From: Tsuneonella amylolytica
GTDB lineage: Bacteria; Pseudomonadota; Alphaproteobacteria; Sphingomonadales; Sphingomonadaceae
Direction of reading: 5' to 3'
Length of the DNA: 64,000 bases
NCBI RefSeq assembly: GCF_003626915.1
Contig: NZ_CP032570.1
Location: 930,001-994,000 of the forward strand
The notes beneath the pieces are model-generated. The model did not search any database. It was not told where the DNA came from and saw nothing but the letters and a program-made list of their open reading frames with translations. Below, piece after piece: positions 1 to 8,395 of this stretch. Numbering within the stretch: position 1 is the first letter of the stretch; each line of letters starts with the position of its first letter. Position numbers and translations under genes: made by a program.

Positions 1-1672
1 ATTCGCTGACGGCATCGACCACGGGCTGGAAGTTCAGCTCCAGTTCGCGGTTCTCCAAAGCCCGGCGAAGCGCGAATTCGAGCTGTCGGCGCTCCTCGGC
101 ATTGGCGTGGAGCGCAGGTTCGTAATCGCGATGCTCGCCCCCGCCTTCGTCCTTCGCACGGTATAGCGCGAGATCGGCATTGCGCATCAGTTCCTCGACC
201 GACTTGCCGTCGCGCGGGCCGACTGCAGTGCCCACGCTGGCGCCGACATACAGCGTGTGGTGATCGACTTGATAGGGTTGCGAAAGGCGGGCGATGACGC
301 TCTTGGCGACCCGTTCGATGCAGCTGCGCTCGCTCGCGTCGCGAATGACGATCGCGAACTCGTCGCCGCCCAACCGACCGCACAACTCGTTCTCGCCCAT
401 CAGTGCCTTCAGCCGCGCCGATACCTGCGCAAGAAGTTTGTCGCCCACCTGGTGACCGAGCGAATCGTTGACTGACTTGAACCGGTCGAGATCGATCATC
501 AGGAATGCACACCGCGTGCGCCACTGTTCGGCATAACGCAGCGCATCGCCGAGCGCTTCGGTCAGCATCAGCCGGTTCGGGAGACCGGTCAGCGTGTCGT
601 ACCGCGCGAGATAGGCGATCTTCTCGCTCGACTCGCGCTGCTCTGTCACGTCCGAACCGACACCGCGTATGCCGAGGTATGCGCCGTTGTCGTCGAGCAT
701 CGGAGTGCCCGACAGCTCCCACCATCTGTGTTCGCGCCCGATGGCGACCTTGACGAGGAGGTTGGAAAAACTCTCGCGGCGCTTCAACCGTTCAGCCAGA
801 TCGTGCAGCGAAGACGGAAACTGGCCGCTTTCCCACGCCTCGCCGCTGATGAGTTCGAGGAACGCCTTGCCTTCGACGTCCTCCACCTTTTGCCCTAATG
901 CGAAAGCGAACCGGGGACTGGCCGACCGGATGAGGCGGTTCGTATCGATTTGCCATAGCCAGTCGGCCTGGTTCTCTTCGAATTCACGAAGCAGCAGCGA
1001 GACGACCTCGCTCTTTTCCGCATTGCCGGCTTCCGCGAGGCAGGCGGCGAGATGGATGCGGGCGACGTTGGCAATTCCCGTGACGAGCACCGCGAACATC
1101 ATCGCGACAACCGGGATAAGCGGCCATTGACCGAACAATGCCAGCGCTACCAAGGTCAGCCCCCCACTCGTCGCCGCGAACGCGAGCGTGACTACGGGTG
1201 CAAGACCCACGGCCAGCGTCGATGCGAGGAAGAGCAGTCCGATCATCGCGACCATCGCCGGCAACACTGCCGGATCCCCGAACCACCCGAACGCTATCGA
1301 CGCACCGCCCCATACCATGCCCACCAGAGCGGCAGGCATCGCCCGTTGGCGCATTTCCGCATGAGCCAGTTTCGCACGATCCTCGAACGCGAGAAGCCGA
1401 TCGGACCGCGCTGCAACACCGAGCGCCGCGAGAAGGACGGCCGGGAATGCCGCGAGCAGGACGAGAGGGGCGCTGAATGCATAGATCCAGCAGACGAGAG
1501 CCGCGCAGATCGCATGCATGACGATCCGAGCCCGAATGGTCTGGCCCATGCGAGAAAACTGCAGAGCCCGTAGCCGATTCCATTCGGGAGTGCCGGGGTC
1601 GCGTAGCCCCAATAGCGCGGCAAACGGCAGCGCGGCCGGATCGATCGGTGAAATGGGCGCACTGTCGTTCAC
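1..1672 (-). CDS. Membrane-anchored PAS-GGDEF-EAL cyclic-di-GMP signalling protein (3' end outside window)
   Basis: Likely makes and/or breaks down the second messenger cyclic di-GMP. About 557 residues are visible. The first ~210 hold several hydrophobic membrane segments. A PAS-like sensor follows around 229-340 (ADWLWQIDTNRL, then a WWELSGTP stretch). The GGDEF domain comes next, with an intact RLGGDEF active site near residue 434. The last visible residues (LENRELELNFQPVVD) are the characteristic start of an EAL phosphodiesterase domain that continues past base 1. No RxxD inhibitory site is seen just before GGDEF (the sequence there is ENELC), so product feedback inhibition of the cyclase may be absent. 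The GTG start is forced: an in-frame stop lies only 9 bases before it. It sits downstream of glmS on the same strand with a 179-bp gap, so it probably has its own promoter. The signal it senses is unknown. Confidence 0.88.
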   Translation of the reverse strand, partial: MNDSAPISPIDPAALPFAALLGLRDPGTPEWNRLRALQFSRMGQTIRARIVMHAICAALVCWIYAFSAPLVLLAAFPAVLLAALGVAARSDRLLAFEDRAKLAHAEMRQRAMPAALVGMVWGGASIAFGWFGDPAVLPAMVAMIGLLFLASTLAVGLAPVVTLAFAATSGGLTLVALALFGQWPLIPVVAMMFAVLVTGIANVARIHLAACLAEAGNAEKSEVVSLLLREFEENQADWLWQIDTNRLIRSASPRFAFALGQKVEDVEGKAFLELISGEAWESGQFPSSLHDLAERLKRRESFSNLLVKVAIGREHRWWELSGTPMLDDNGAYLGIRGVGSDVTEQRESSEKIAYLARYDTLTGLPNRLMLTEALGDALRYAEQWRTRCAFLMIDLDRFKSVNDSLGHQVGDKLLAQVSARLKALMGENELCGRLGGDEFAIVIRDASERSCIERVAKSVIARLSQPYQVDHHTLYVGASVGTAVGPRDGKSVEELMRNADLALYRAKDEGGGEHRDYEPALHANAEERRQLEFALRRALENRELELNFQPVVDAVSE

Positions 1673-1851
1673 CCAGCCGCGTTAGCTTGGCAAAGGTTAT
1701 AGGCTAGTAAACTCTTTCAAAGAAAGCAAAATTCCGCAGGGTTTCGCAACGTCAAATTAACCAACCGGATATTTCACCAGCGCGATCCAACTTGCGCAAC
1801 GGAACGGAACGGCACGCGACTTTCGGGCTGCTCGCGTGCCGTCCCAATCCA

Positions 1852-3675
1852 TCATTCGACCGTCACGGATTTTGCCAGATTGCGGGGCTGGTCGACGTCG
1901 GTGCCCTTCGCGACCGCGACATGGTACGCGAGAAGCTGCACCGGCACCGCGTAGACCAGCGGAGCGATCAGCGGATGGACGCGGGGCATCTGAATCGTTG
2001 CGAGGCAGCCTTCGCCGGCTTCCTCGAGACCTGCCTCGTCAGAGATCAGCACGATCTTGCCGCCGCGGGCGCGCACCTCCTGCATGTTGCTGACGGTCTT
2101 TTCGAACAGCGGGCCGCTGGGCGCGAGAACGATGACGGGCACCGCCTCGTCGATGAGCGCGATGGGTCCGTGCTTCATCTCGCCCGATGCGTAACCTTCG
2201 GCGTGGATGTAGCTGATTTCCTTCAGCTTCAGCGCCCCTTCAAGCGCCAGCGGGAAGTCCGGCCCGCGCCCGAGGTAGAGCACGTCGCGCGCCGGGGCGA
2301 TGAGGTGCGCCATGCCGGCGATGTCGTCGTCGTGGTCGAGCGCGGCGTTGAGCGCGGCCGGCGCCTCAAGCAGGTGGCGCACGACTTCCTGTTCCTCGTC
2401 GCGGTCCATCCGGCCCTTCTTCACGGCGAGATGCGCGGCGAGCGCGGCCAGTACCGCCAGCTGGCACGTGAAGGCCTTAGTGCTGGCGACCCCGATCTCC
2501 GGGCCGGCGTGGGTCGGCAGCAGCAGGTCCGCCTCTCGCGCCATGGAGCTCGTCGGCACGTTGACCACGACCGCGATCGTCTGGCCGGCGTCCTTACAAT
2601 AACGCAGCGCCGCCAGCGTATCGGCCGTCTCGCCGCTCTGGCTGATGAAGAGCGACAGGCCGCCGTCTTCCAGCACCGGTTCGCGGTAGCGGAACTCGGA
2701 CGCGAAATCGATGTCGACCGGAACGCGGGCGAACGTCTCGAACCAGTATTTCGCCACCATCCCGGCGTAATACGACGTGCCGCACGCCACGATGGTGACG
2801 CGGCGGATCGCGGAGAGATCGAAATCGATCTGCGGCAGCGCCACGCGGTTGCCGGCCTGGTGGATGTAGCTCTGCAGGGTCTGCGCGACGACGGTCGGCT
2901 GCTCGAAGATCTCCTTCTGCATATAGTGGCGGTAGTTGCCCTTCTCGACCGCGGCGGCCGAGGCGCCCGAAGTGGTTATCTCGCGCGTGGCGGGTTCGTT
3001 CTCCGCATCGAAGACCTGCGCGCCGTCGCGGGTAATCACCACCCAGTCACCTTCTTCCAGGTAGGCGATGCGCTGCGTCAGCGGGGCAAGCGCCAGCGCG
3101 TCGGAGCCGAGGTAGGTCTCCCCCTCCCCGTATCCGACCACGAGCGGCGAACCCAGCCGCGCGCCGATCAGCATGTCGGGATGGTCGCGAAAGGCGATGG
3201 CGAGTGCGAACGCACCGCGCAGGCGCGGCAACACGGACTTGACCGCGTCCTGCGGCGAGGCACCGTTCTCGATCTCTTCGGACACGAGGTGCGCGACGAC
3301 CTCGCTGTCGGTTTCGCTTTCGAGCATACGGCCCCTGGCGGTCAGTTCCTCGCGCAGAGGCTTGAAGTTCTCGATGATCCCGTTGTGGACAAGCGCGACG
3401 TGATCGGTCGCGTGCGGGTGCGCGTTGTTGGCCGTGGGCGCGCCGTGGGTCGCCCATCGGGTATGCGCGATGCCAACGTCGCCGGGCGCGGGGTTATGGG
3501 CCAGTTCCTCGACGAGGTTGGCAAGCTTGCCCTGTGCGCGCCGCCTCACGAGCTGACCGTCATGGAGCGTGCAGACGCCCGCGCTGTCGTAGCCGCGGTA
3601 TTCCATCCGCTTGAGCCCGTCGACCAGGCGATCCGCGACCTCTTCCTGGCCGACGATACCGATGATTCCGCACAT
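1852..3675 (-). CDS. glmS: Glutamine--fructose-6-phosphate aminotransferase (isomerizing)
   Basis: Cytosolic enzyme that converts fructose 6-phosphate and glutamine to glucosamine 6-phosphate, the first step to UDP-GlcNAc for peptidoglycan and LPS. The 607-residue product has the usual length. It opens MCGIIGIVGQ, so Cys2 is the N-terminal nucleophile of the class II glutamine amidotransferase domain (about 1-220). Two SIS sugar-isomerase domains follow: the first has CGTSYYAG and SQSGETADT, the second LALEGALKLKEISY and SGEMKHGP. The C-terminus ends AKSVTVE as in the family. It stands alone without glmU or glmM nearby. Upstream lies only a decayed toxin fragment. No glmS ribozyme is visible, as expected outside Gram-positives. 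Confidence 0.98.
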   Translation of the reverse strand: MCGIIGIVGQEEVADRLVDGLKRMEYRGYDSAGVCTLHDGQLVRRRAQGKLANLVEELAHNPAPGDVGIAHTRWATHGAPTANNAHPHATDHVALVHNGIIENFKPLREELTARGRMLESETDSEVVAHLVSEEIENGASPQDAVKSVLPRLRGAFALAIAFRDHPDMLIGARLGSPLVVGYGEGETYLGSDALALAPLTQRIAYLEEGDWVVITRDGAQVFDAENEPATREITTSGASAAAVEKGNYRHYMQKEIFEQPTVVAQTLQSYIHQAGNRVALPQIDFDLSAIRRVTIVACGTSYYAGMVAKYWFETFARVPVDIDFASEFRYREPVLEDGGLSLFISQSGETADTLAALRYCKDAGQTIAVVVNVPTSSMAREADLLLPTHAGPEIGVASTKAFTCQLAVLAALAAHLAVKKGRMDRDEEQEVVRHLLEAPAALNAALDHDDDIAGMAHLIAPARDVLYLGRGPDFPLALEGALKLKEISYIHAEGYASGEMKHGPIALIDEAVPVIVLAPSGPLFEKTVSNMQEVRARGGKIVLISDEAGLEEAGEGCLATIQMPRVHPLIAPLVYAVPVQLLAYHVAVAKGTDVDQPRNLAKSVTVE

Positions 3676-3692
3676 AGGGTGATTGCTTTCTT

Positions 3693-3916
3693 CTACAGGA
3701 TACAGGGAACGCGGATGCCCGGCCTCATGGCCGGGAATCCTTGGTATTTCGTGTCACCAGCACCCGCCCGCGTGTCTGGGCGGTGGCGAGGATGAAGGCA
3801 TCGGGCCATCTCGATCGAGGCTTCTGGCGACGGATCGCGGCTGCGCGCAAGGCAATTTCCTCGTCCAGTTCGTCTAGCCCAAAGTGACCCAAAAGGTCGC
3901 CCTTCGCAATCTTCAA
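3693..3916 (-). pseudogene. Remnant of a VapC-type PIN-domain toxin (C-terminal part, frameshifted)
   Basis: In one minus-strand frame, from 3916 down to about 3740, the translation matches the C-terminal half of VapC PIN ribonucleases: ELDEEIALRAAAIR, then WPDAFILATAQ and GRVLVTRNTKD. The next frame continues the expected ending (GFPAMRPGIRVPCIL) to a stop at 3693. A single frameshift near 3740 therefore splits the reading frame. The N-terminal half with the first catalytic aspartate (the usual DSS/DTS motif) is missing: the remnant abuts and overlaps by 4 bases the 3' end of the adjacent transporter gene. No VapB antitoxin is present. This looks like a dead toxin-antitoxin locus truncated by rearrangement. 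The family is assigned from remembered motifs. Confidence 0.72.
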
Positions 3917-4830
3917 GGGATTTCGGCCGGCTCACGCCGCCCCTGCCCCGCCCGCCACAGATACAGACCGGCCCCGATGATGACCGCCGCGCCCAGCAGG
4001 GTCGTGGCGTCGGGCCGGTCGCCGAACCACAACCATCCGACCGTCGTGGCGACGATGAGCTGGACGTACGTCATCGGGGCGATCGTCGCTGCACCGGCGC
4101 GGGTGGTGCCGAGGTAGATGAGCCAGTGCGCGGAACTCGCCGTCAGCGCCACGACAGCGCATTTGGCGATCACGATCGCAGAAGGAACGCCCACTGCCAG
4201 CGCTCCGATGGCGGAAAAATGCCCCGCCACGGTCGCCGCCAGCATGATCGGCGCCGCCACCAGCGCGACCGAGGCCTGCATCGCCAGCGCGCTCGTCCGC
4301 CCCATGACCGCGCGGTTGGCCATCATCAGTCCGCTCATGCCCACAGCCGATCCCAGGGGCAGCAGGGCCGCCCACCCGAGTGCGGCGAAATTCGGACGCA
4401 GGACGATCATCACCCCGACAAACGCCACTCCCGATGCGATCCATGTTCGCAGTCGCGACGGTTCCTTGAGAAATAGGGGAGCGAGCAACCCCGTGATCAG
4501 CGGGCTGACGAAGACGATCGTCGTCGCCTCGGCCAGCGGCATCACGGTGAGCGCGGAAAAAAACGCAATGGTCGCCAGTGACACGCTCGCGCCGCGGACG
4601 AGTTGCAGGCCCGGTCGGTGCAGCACAAAGCCGCCCCGCCCTTCGCGCGCATAGAGCAACGCGGCGAGACCGCTGGCACCGATGGCATATCGCAAGGTCG
4701 CGATCGCGCTCGGCGCCCACTGGCCGGCCATCGATTTCACGACCGCGTCGCCCAGCGACAGGAGCGCGAAGCCGGCGAGTGCCAGCAGCAGTCCGCTGCG
4801 TTCCCCGCCGTCCGATTCGCCGCCCGTCAT
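3913..4830 (-). CDS. EamA/DMT-superfamily transporter
   Basis: Inner-membrane permease of the drug/metabolite transporter superfamily. At 305 residues it has the usual length and about ten hydrophobic segments built as two EamA repeats. The hallmark MPLAEATTIVFVSPLITGLLAP lies in the first repeat and APMTYVQLIVATTVGWLWFGD in the second. This subtype resembles proteins annotated as S-adenosylmethionine or generic metabolite carriers, but the substrate cannot be read from sequence. The 3' end overlaps a VapC remnant. cpaF is divergent 170 bp away. A second EamA gene at 6808 shares the LPLAEATTFNFTTAIW-type motif and may be a paralogue. Confidence 0.88.
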   Translation of the reverse strand: MTGGESDGGERSGLLLALAGFALLSLGDAVVKSMAGQWAPSAIATLRYAIGASGLAALLYAREGRGGFVLHRPGLQLVRGASVSLATIAFFSALTVMPLAEATTIVFVSPLITGLLAPLFLKEPSRLRTWIASGVAFVGVMIVLRPNFAALGWAALLPLGSAVGMSGLMMANRAVMGRTSALAMQASVALVAAPIMLAATVAGHFSAIGALAVGVPSAIVIAKCAVVALTASSAHWLIYLGTTRAGAATIAPMTYVQLIVATTVGWLWFGDRPDATTLLGAAVIIGAGLYLWRAGQGRREPAEIP

Positions 4831-5000
4831 GCCGCGCTCCGTAGGGGCCGGATCGCTCCCGTGCCACCCCCGGCAGGCAGGGGCCCGCTTAGGAAAAAAA
4901 TAAGGTTTCCTTCCTATTCACCTTCATTCGGAAGGCGCCGTTCGCTTCGTTGGCGGATGGCAGCCCACGCAATCGCCTGCAGGCCCCGAAGGAATTATCG

Positions 5001-6524
5001 ATGAGCGCATTCGGACGGAAGAACGGACCCGGCGGCATGACCCCCGGCGGCCGCCCGTCGTTCGGCGTCGCGCGCCCGATGAAGGGCGGCATCCCCGCCG
5101 CCAACACGCCGCCGCCGGGCGGGGAGCAGTTCCCCCCGCTGCCGGGCGAAGGCGCGATGCACGCCCCGTCCCACGATGCCGGCGCCCCGAACAAGGGCGA
5201 CGCGATGACCCGCCTCGCCGACCGCGCCAACGCGATCCACGAGCAGCAGGAAGTCGGCGGGTTCGAAGCATCCGTCCACAAGATCAAGGAGCAGGTGCTG
5301 CCGCGTCTGCTCGAACGCGTCGACCCGGAAGCGGCCGCAACCCTCACCAAGGACGAACTGTCGGAAGAATTCCGCCCGATCATCCTCGAGGTGCTCGCCG
5401 AACTCAAGGTCACCCTCAACCGGCGCGAACAGTTCGCGCTGGAAAAGGTGCTGATCGACGAGCTGCTCGGCTTCGGTCCGCTGGAGGAATTGCTCAACGA
5501 CCCCGACGTCAGCGACATCATGGTCAACGGCCCCGACCAGACCTACATCGAGAAGAAGGGCAAGCTGGTCATCGCGCCGATCCGGTTCCGCGACGAGCAG
5601 CACCTGTTCCAGATCGCCCAGCGCATCGTGAACCAGGTCGGCCGCCGCGTCGACCAGACCACGCCGCTCGCCGACGCCCGCCTGAAGGACGGCAGCCGCG
5701 TCAACGTGATCGTGCCGCCGCTGAGCCTGCGCGGCACCGCGATCTCCATTCGTAAGTTCTCCGAAAAGCCGATCACCATCGACATGCTGCGCGACTTCGG
5801 CAGCATGAGCGACAAGATGGCGACCGCGCTGAAGATCGCCGGCGCGTGCCGGATGAACATCGTCATCTCGGGCGGTACCGGTTCCGGTAAGACGACCATG
5901 CTCAACGCCATGTCGAAGATGATCGACCCGGGCGAACGCGTGCTGACGATCGAGGACGCGGCCGAACTTCGCCTGCAGCAGCCGCACTGGCTGCCGCTGG
6001 AAACCCGCCCGCCGAACCTGGAGGGCCAAGGCGCGATCACCATCGGCGATCTCGTGAAGAACGCCCTGCGTATGCGCCCCGACCGCATCATCCTGGGCGA
6101 AATCCGCGGCGCGGAGTGTTTCGATCTCCTCGCCGCGATGAACACCGGTCACGACGGTTCGATGTGCACGCTCCACGCCAACTCCCCGCGCGAATGCCTC
6201 GGCCGTATGGAAAACATGATCCTCATGGGCGACATCAAGATCCCCAAGGAAGCCATCAGCCGCCAGATCGCGGAATCGGTCGATCTTATCGTGCAGGTGA
6301 AACGTCTGCGCGACGGTAGCCGCCGGACGACAAACGTGACCGAGGTCATCGGCATGGAAGGCGACGTGATCGTGACGCAGGAGCTCTTCAAGTTCGAGTA
6401 TCTCGACGAGAGCGAGGACGGCAAGATCCTCGGCGAGTTCCGCTCGAGCGGCCTCAGGCCCTACACGCTCGAAAAGGCCCGCCAGTTCGGCTTCGACCAG
6501 GCGTATCTTGAAGCCTGCCTCTAG
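5001..6524 (+). CDS. cpaF: CpaF/TadA-type secretion ATPase (Flp pilus assembly)
   Basis: Cytoplasmic hexameric ATPase of the type II/IV secretion superfamily that powers Flp/Tad pilus assembly. The 507-residue product has a Pro/Gly-rich N-terminus (about 1-60), an N-terminal all-helical plus linker domain, and a RecA-like domain with Walker A GGTGSGKTT near residue 291. A Walker B/Asp-box region (IEDAAELRLQQPHW), a RMRPDRIILGEIRG segment and a His-box (TLHANSPRECLGRM) follow. The ATG at 5001 has an AAGGAA ribosome site seven bases upstream. An upstream in-frame TTG at 4950 is less likely. No other cpa/tad gene (cpaB, cpaC, cpaE, tadB, tadC, pilin) is in the window, so the gene stands alone here. 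It overlaps the convergent small membrane gene by 4 bases. Confidence 0.93.
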   Translation: MSAFGRKNGPGGMTPGGRPSFGVARPMKGGIPAANTPPPGGEQFPPLPGEGAMHAPSHDAGAPNKGDAMTRLADRANAIHEQQEVGGFEASVHKIKEQVLPRLLERVDPEAAATLTKDELSEEFRPIILEVLAELKVTLNRREQFALEKVLIDELLGFGPLEELLNDPDVSDIMVNGPDQTYIEKKGKLVIAPIRFRDEQHLFQIAQRIVNQVGRRVDQTTPLADARLKDGSRVNVIVPPLSLRGTAISIRKFSEKPITIDMLRDFGSMSDKMATALKIAGACRMNIVISGGTGSGKTTMLNAMSKMIDPGERVLTIEDAAELRLQQPHWLPLETRPPNLEGQGAITIGDLVKNALRMRPDRIILGEIRGAECFDLLAAMNTGHDGSMCTLHANSPRECLGRMENMILMGDIKIPKEAISRQIAESVDLIVQVKRLRDGSRRTTNVTEVIGMEGDVIVTQELFKFEYLDESEDGKILGEFRSSGLRPYTLEKARQFGFDQAYLEACL

Positions 6525-6793
6525 CCTTTGATCAGGCCGAGCACGCCGAGCCCGACGAGGGTCAGGCCGATCACGCAAAGGACGAGGAACAGGCCGGTCC
6601 ACGGCACCCAGCCCACCTGGTCGATCCGCGCACGTCTGACGCGGCGGCTTTCGGCGTAGCGCGCCGCCGCCGCGACGAGCAGGACGCCGATCCCCCACAG
6701 CAACACGACTTCGGCATCGCTTGCGAACAACAGGGCGTCGGGCAGTTTCACGGTCGCCCATATGGGATGCGTTGCGCGGACCGCCAGTGCCAC
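6521..6793 (-). CDS. Small two-helix membrane protein, function unknown
   Basis: A 90-residue protein with two strongly hydrophobic stretches (VVLLWGIGVLLVAAAA and FLVLCVIGLTLVGLGVL), separated by a basic loop (ESRRVRRARID) that suggests both ends lie outside the cytoplasm. I do not recognise a family. It starts with GTG only 14 bp from the divergently transcribed EamA transporter gene, and its stop overlaps the convergent cpaF stop. It fills the gap between the two genes exactly, which supports it being real, but codon-level evidence is modest. Confidence 0.55.
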   Translation of the reverse strand: MALAVRATHPIWATVKLPDALLFASDAEVVLLWGIGVLLVAAAARYAESRRVRRARIDQVGWVPWTGLFLVLCVIGLTLVGLGVLGLIKG

Positions 6794-6807
6794 TATGGCG
6801 GGCGCAG

Positions 6808-7716
6808 ATGAGCGATGCCGCCGCCGACCAACGCCCGATGATGGCGCTGCTGATCCGGCTGGGCGCCGCGTTCGTGCTGTCGATCATGCTGGTGTTCGTG
6901 AAGCTCGTCGTCGAAAGCGGCGTGACGCTCACCGAGACGCTGTTCTGGCGTCAGCTTCCGACCGTACCGATCCTGCTGGCCTGGTTTGCCGCGCACCGGC
7001 GGCTGCACGTTCTCGGCAGCAAGCGGCTGAAGGCGCACGCGGGCCGCGCGATGACCGGGCTCGCCGGCATGTTCCTCAACTTCGGCGCAGTGACGCTTCT
7101 CCCGCTGGCGGAAGCGACCACGTTCAATTTCACCACCGCGATCTGGGCAGTCGTGCTGTCGGCGCTGATCCTGCGCGAGCCGGTCGGCAAGAGGCGCTGG
7201 GGCGCCGTCGCGCTGGGGTTTGCCGGGGTGATCGTGATCGCGCAGCCCGGGCACAGCCACGTGCCGCCGCTGGGTGCGGCGATGGCGCTGTCGGCGGCCT
7301 TCATGATCGCGCTCATCTCGATCCAGATCCGCGACCTCGGCCGCACCGAGCCGCCGCTGACGATCGTCTTCTGGTTCGCCGCGTTCAGCCTTCCCCTTCT
7401 GGCGGCGGCAATGCCGTTCGTGATGACGCCGCACACCGCCTATCAATGGAGCCTGCTCGCCGGCCTCGGTTTCTTCGGATTGCTGGGCCAGTTCCTGCTG
7501 ACCGCGGCCCTCAAGTACGGCGCGGTCGCGAGTGTGATCGTGATGGACTACTCCTCGCTCATCTGGGCGACGCTGTTCGGATTTTGGGTATTCGACCGGC
7601 TGCCGACCCAGGCGACGTGGGCGGGGGTGCCACTGATCGTCGGCGCAGGGCTTATCATCGCCTGGCGCGAGCACCGGCTTGCGCTGCAGCGTGCCCGTGT
7701 CATGGTCGGCGAATGA
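6808..7716 (+). CDS. EamA/DMT-superfamily transporter
   Basis: 302-residue inner-membrane permease with about ten hydrophobic segments in two EamA repeats. The first repeat carries LPLAEATTFNFTTAIWAVVL followed by LREPVGKRRW; the second ends SSLIWATLFGFWVFDRLP. These are typical of the RhaT/EamA group that exports or imports small metabolites; the substrate is unknown. The ATG at 6808 (MSDAAADQRP) is chosen over an in-frame start at 6721, because the longer version would run far into the divergent small membrane gene and adds a non-hydrophobic extension. It is related to, but not identical with, the EamA protein at 3913-4830. Confidence 0.88.
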   Translation: MSDAAADQRPMMALLIRLGAAFVLSIMLVFVKLVVESGVTLTETLFWRQLPTVPILLAWFAAHRRLHVLGSKRLKAHAGRAMTGLAGMFLNFGAVTLLPLAEATTFNFTTAIWAVVLSALILREPVGKRRWGAVALGFAGVIVIAQPGHSHVPPLGAAMALSAAFMIALISIQIRDLGRTEPPLTIVFWFAAFSLPLLAAAMPFVMTPHTAYQWSLLAGLGFFGLLGQFLLTAALKYGAVASVIVMDYSSLIWATLFGFWVFDRLPTQATWAGVPLIVGAGLIIAWREHRLALQRARVMVGE

Positions 7717-7777
7717 CTTCGCCCCGTCCGGCCTTCAGGAAGCAGCCGGACCCGCAACGATAAAGGATCGAAGAACC

Positions 7778-7909
7778 ATGACACGCAAGATCGTCCTCGC
7801 ACTCGGCCTGGCGGCGCTGACCGTCTCGACGGCGGCCTGCAACACGGTGAAGGGTCTCGGCCGCGACATCCAGTCGGTCGGTCAGGCGGGCGAGGATGTG
7901 ATCGACTGA
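7778..7909 (+). CDS. Entericidin A/B-family small lipoprotein
   Basis: A 43-residue lipoprotein: basic start (MTRKI), hydrophobic signal segment, lipobox ending TAAC, then a short mature part (NTVKGLGRDIQSVGQAGEDV). This is the entericidin EcnA/EcnB pattern of tiny outer-membrane lipoproteins linked to envelope stress and stationary phase in other bacteria. The ATG at 7778 has an AGGATCGAAGAA ribosome-binding stretch upstream. It follows the EamA gene by 61 bp and faces the ABA4-like gene of the gcv operon. Its physiological role here is unknown. Confidence 0.85.
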   Translation: MTRKIVLALGLAALTVSTAACNTVKGLGRDIQSVGQAGEDVID

Positions 7910-7931
7910 CCCACGCCAGGGCGCGGCGTCG

Positions 7932-8390
7932 TCAGCCGAGCGTCGGGCGCTTCTTCGACGTCCAGCCGCCGGGCCCGCGCGCGCGCCGTTCGCGCACGAC
8001 CAGCCAGATCAGCAGGCCCGCCGGCCCGGCGATGAACGTCAGCAGCAGCACCGGTGCCTGCACGAGCCGCGAGAACTTCTTCGCGTCGGCATCGCGTGCG
8101 ATCCACAGTCCGGCGAAGAGATCGAGCGCAAGGTAATGCGTCCATCCGATCGCTACACCGGCGTCGGTCGCGAACATCGACCGGACGCCCTCGATCGTCG
8201 TGAAGTCGCCGCCCCCTCCGCCGGTGGTCGCCAGCACCCAGCCGAGACCGGAGGCATAGGCGAGGCACAGGAGCGCGACGCCTGCGTACAACACAAGCGC
8301 GAGCGTAAACGGCCTGCGCGGCAGGGCGATCAGCACGACCCACATCGCCAGCGCGACGAGGTTGGTGATACCGAACATCGCCTGCCACAT
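7932..8390 (-). CDS. ABA4-like (DUF4281) integral membrane protein
   Basis: 152-residue membrane protein with about four hydrophobic segments (MFGITNLVALAMWVVLIALP, LVLYAGVALLCLAYA, THYLALDLFAGLWIARDA, APVLLLTFIAGPAGLLIWL). The HYLALDLFAGLWIA signature and GPAGLL segment match the ABA4/DUF4281 family. Its plant member is needed for neoxanthin synthesis; bacterial members are uncharacterised, though pigmented Sphingomonadales often carry them. The start at 8390 (MWQAMFG) sits 5 bp after the gcvPB stop, so it is probably co-transcribed as the last gene of the glycine-cleavage operon. A longer in-frame start at 8456 would lie inside gcvPB and is less likely. Confidence 0.78.
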   Translation of the reverse strand: MWQAMFGITNLVALAMWVVLIALPRRPFTLALVLYAGVALLCLAYASGLGWVLATTGGGGGDFTTIEGVRSMFATDAGVAIGWTHYLALDLFAGLWIARDADAKKFSRLVQAPVLLLTFIAGPAGLLIWLVVRERRARGPGGWTSKKRPTLG

Positions 8391-8395
8391 GCGCG

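Noticed and set aside
1792-3795. 667-codon open frame on the plus strand opposite glmS
   Set aside because: The translation is rich in Arg, His and Ala with no family motif and mirrors the high-GC third positions of glmS. glmS itself is unmistakable.
7882-8388. Alternative 168-codon frame overlapping the ABA4-like gene
   Set aside because: Charged, Arg-rich translation without membrane segments, whereas the chosen frame shows four helices and the family signature.
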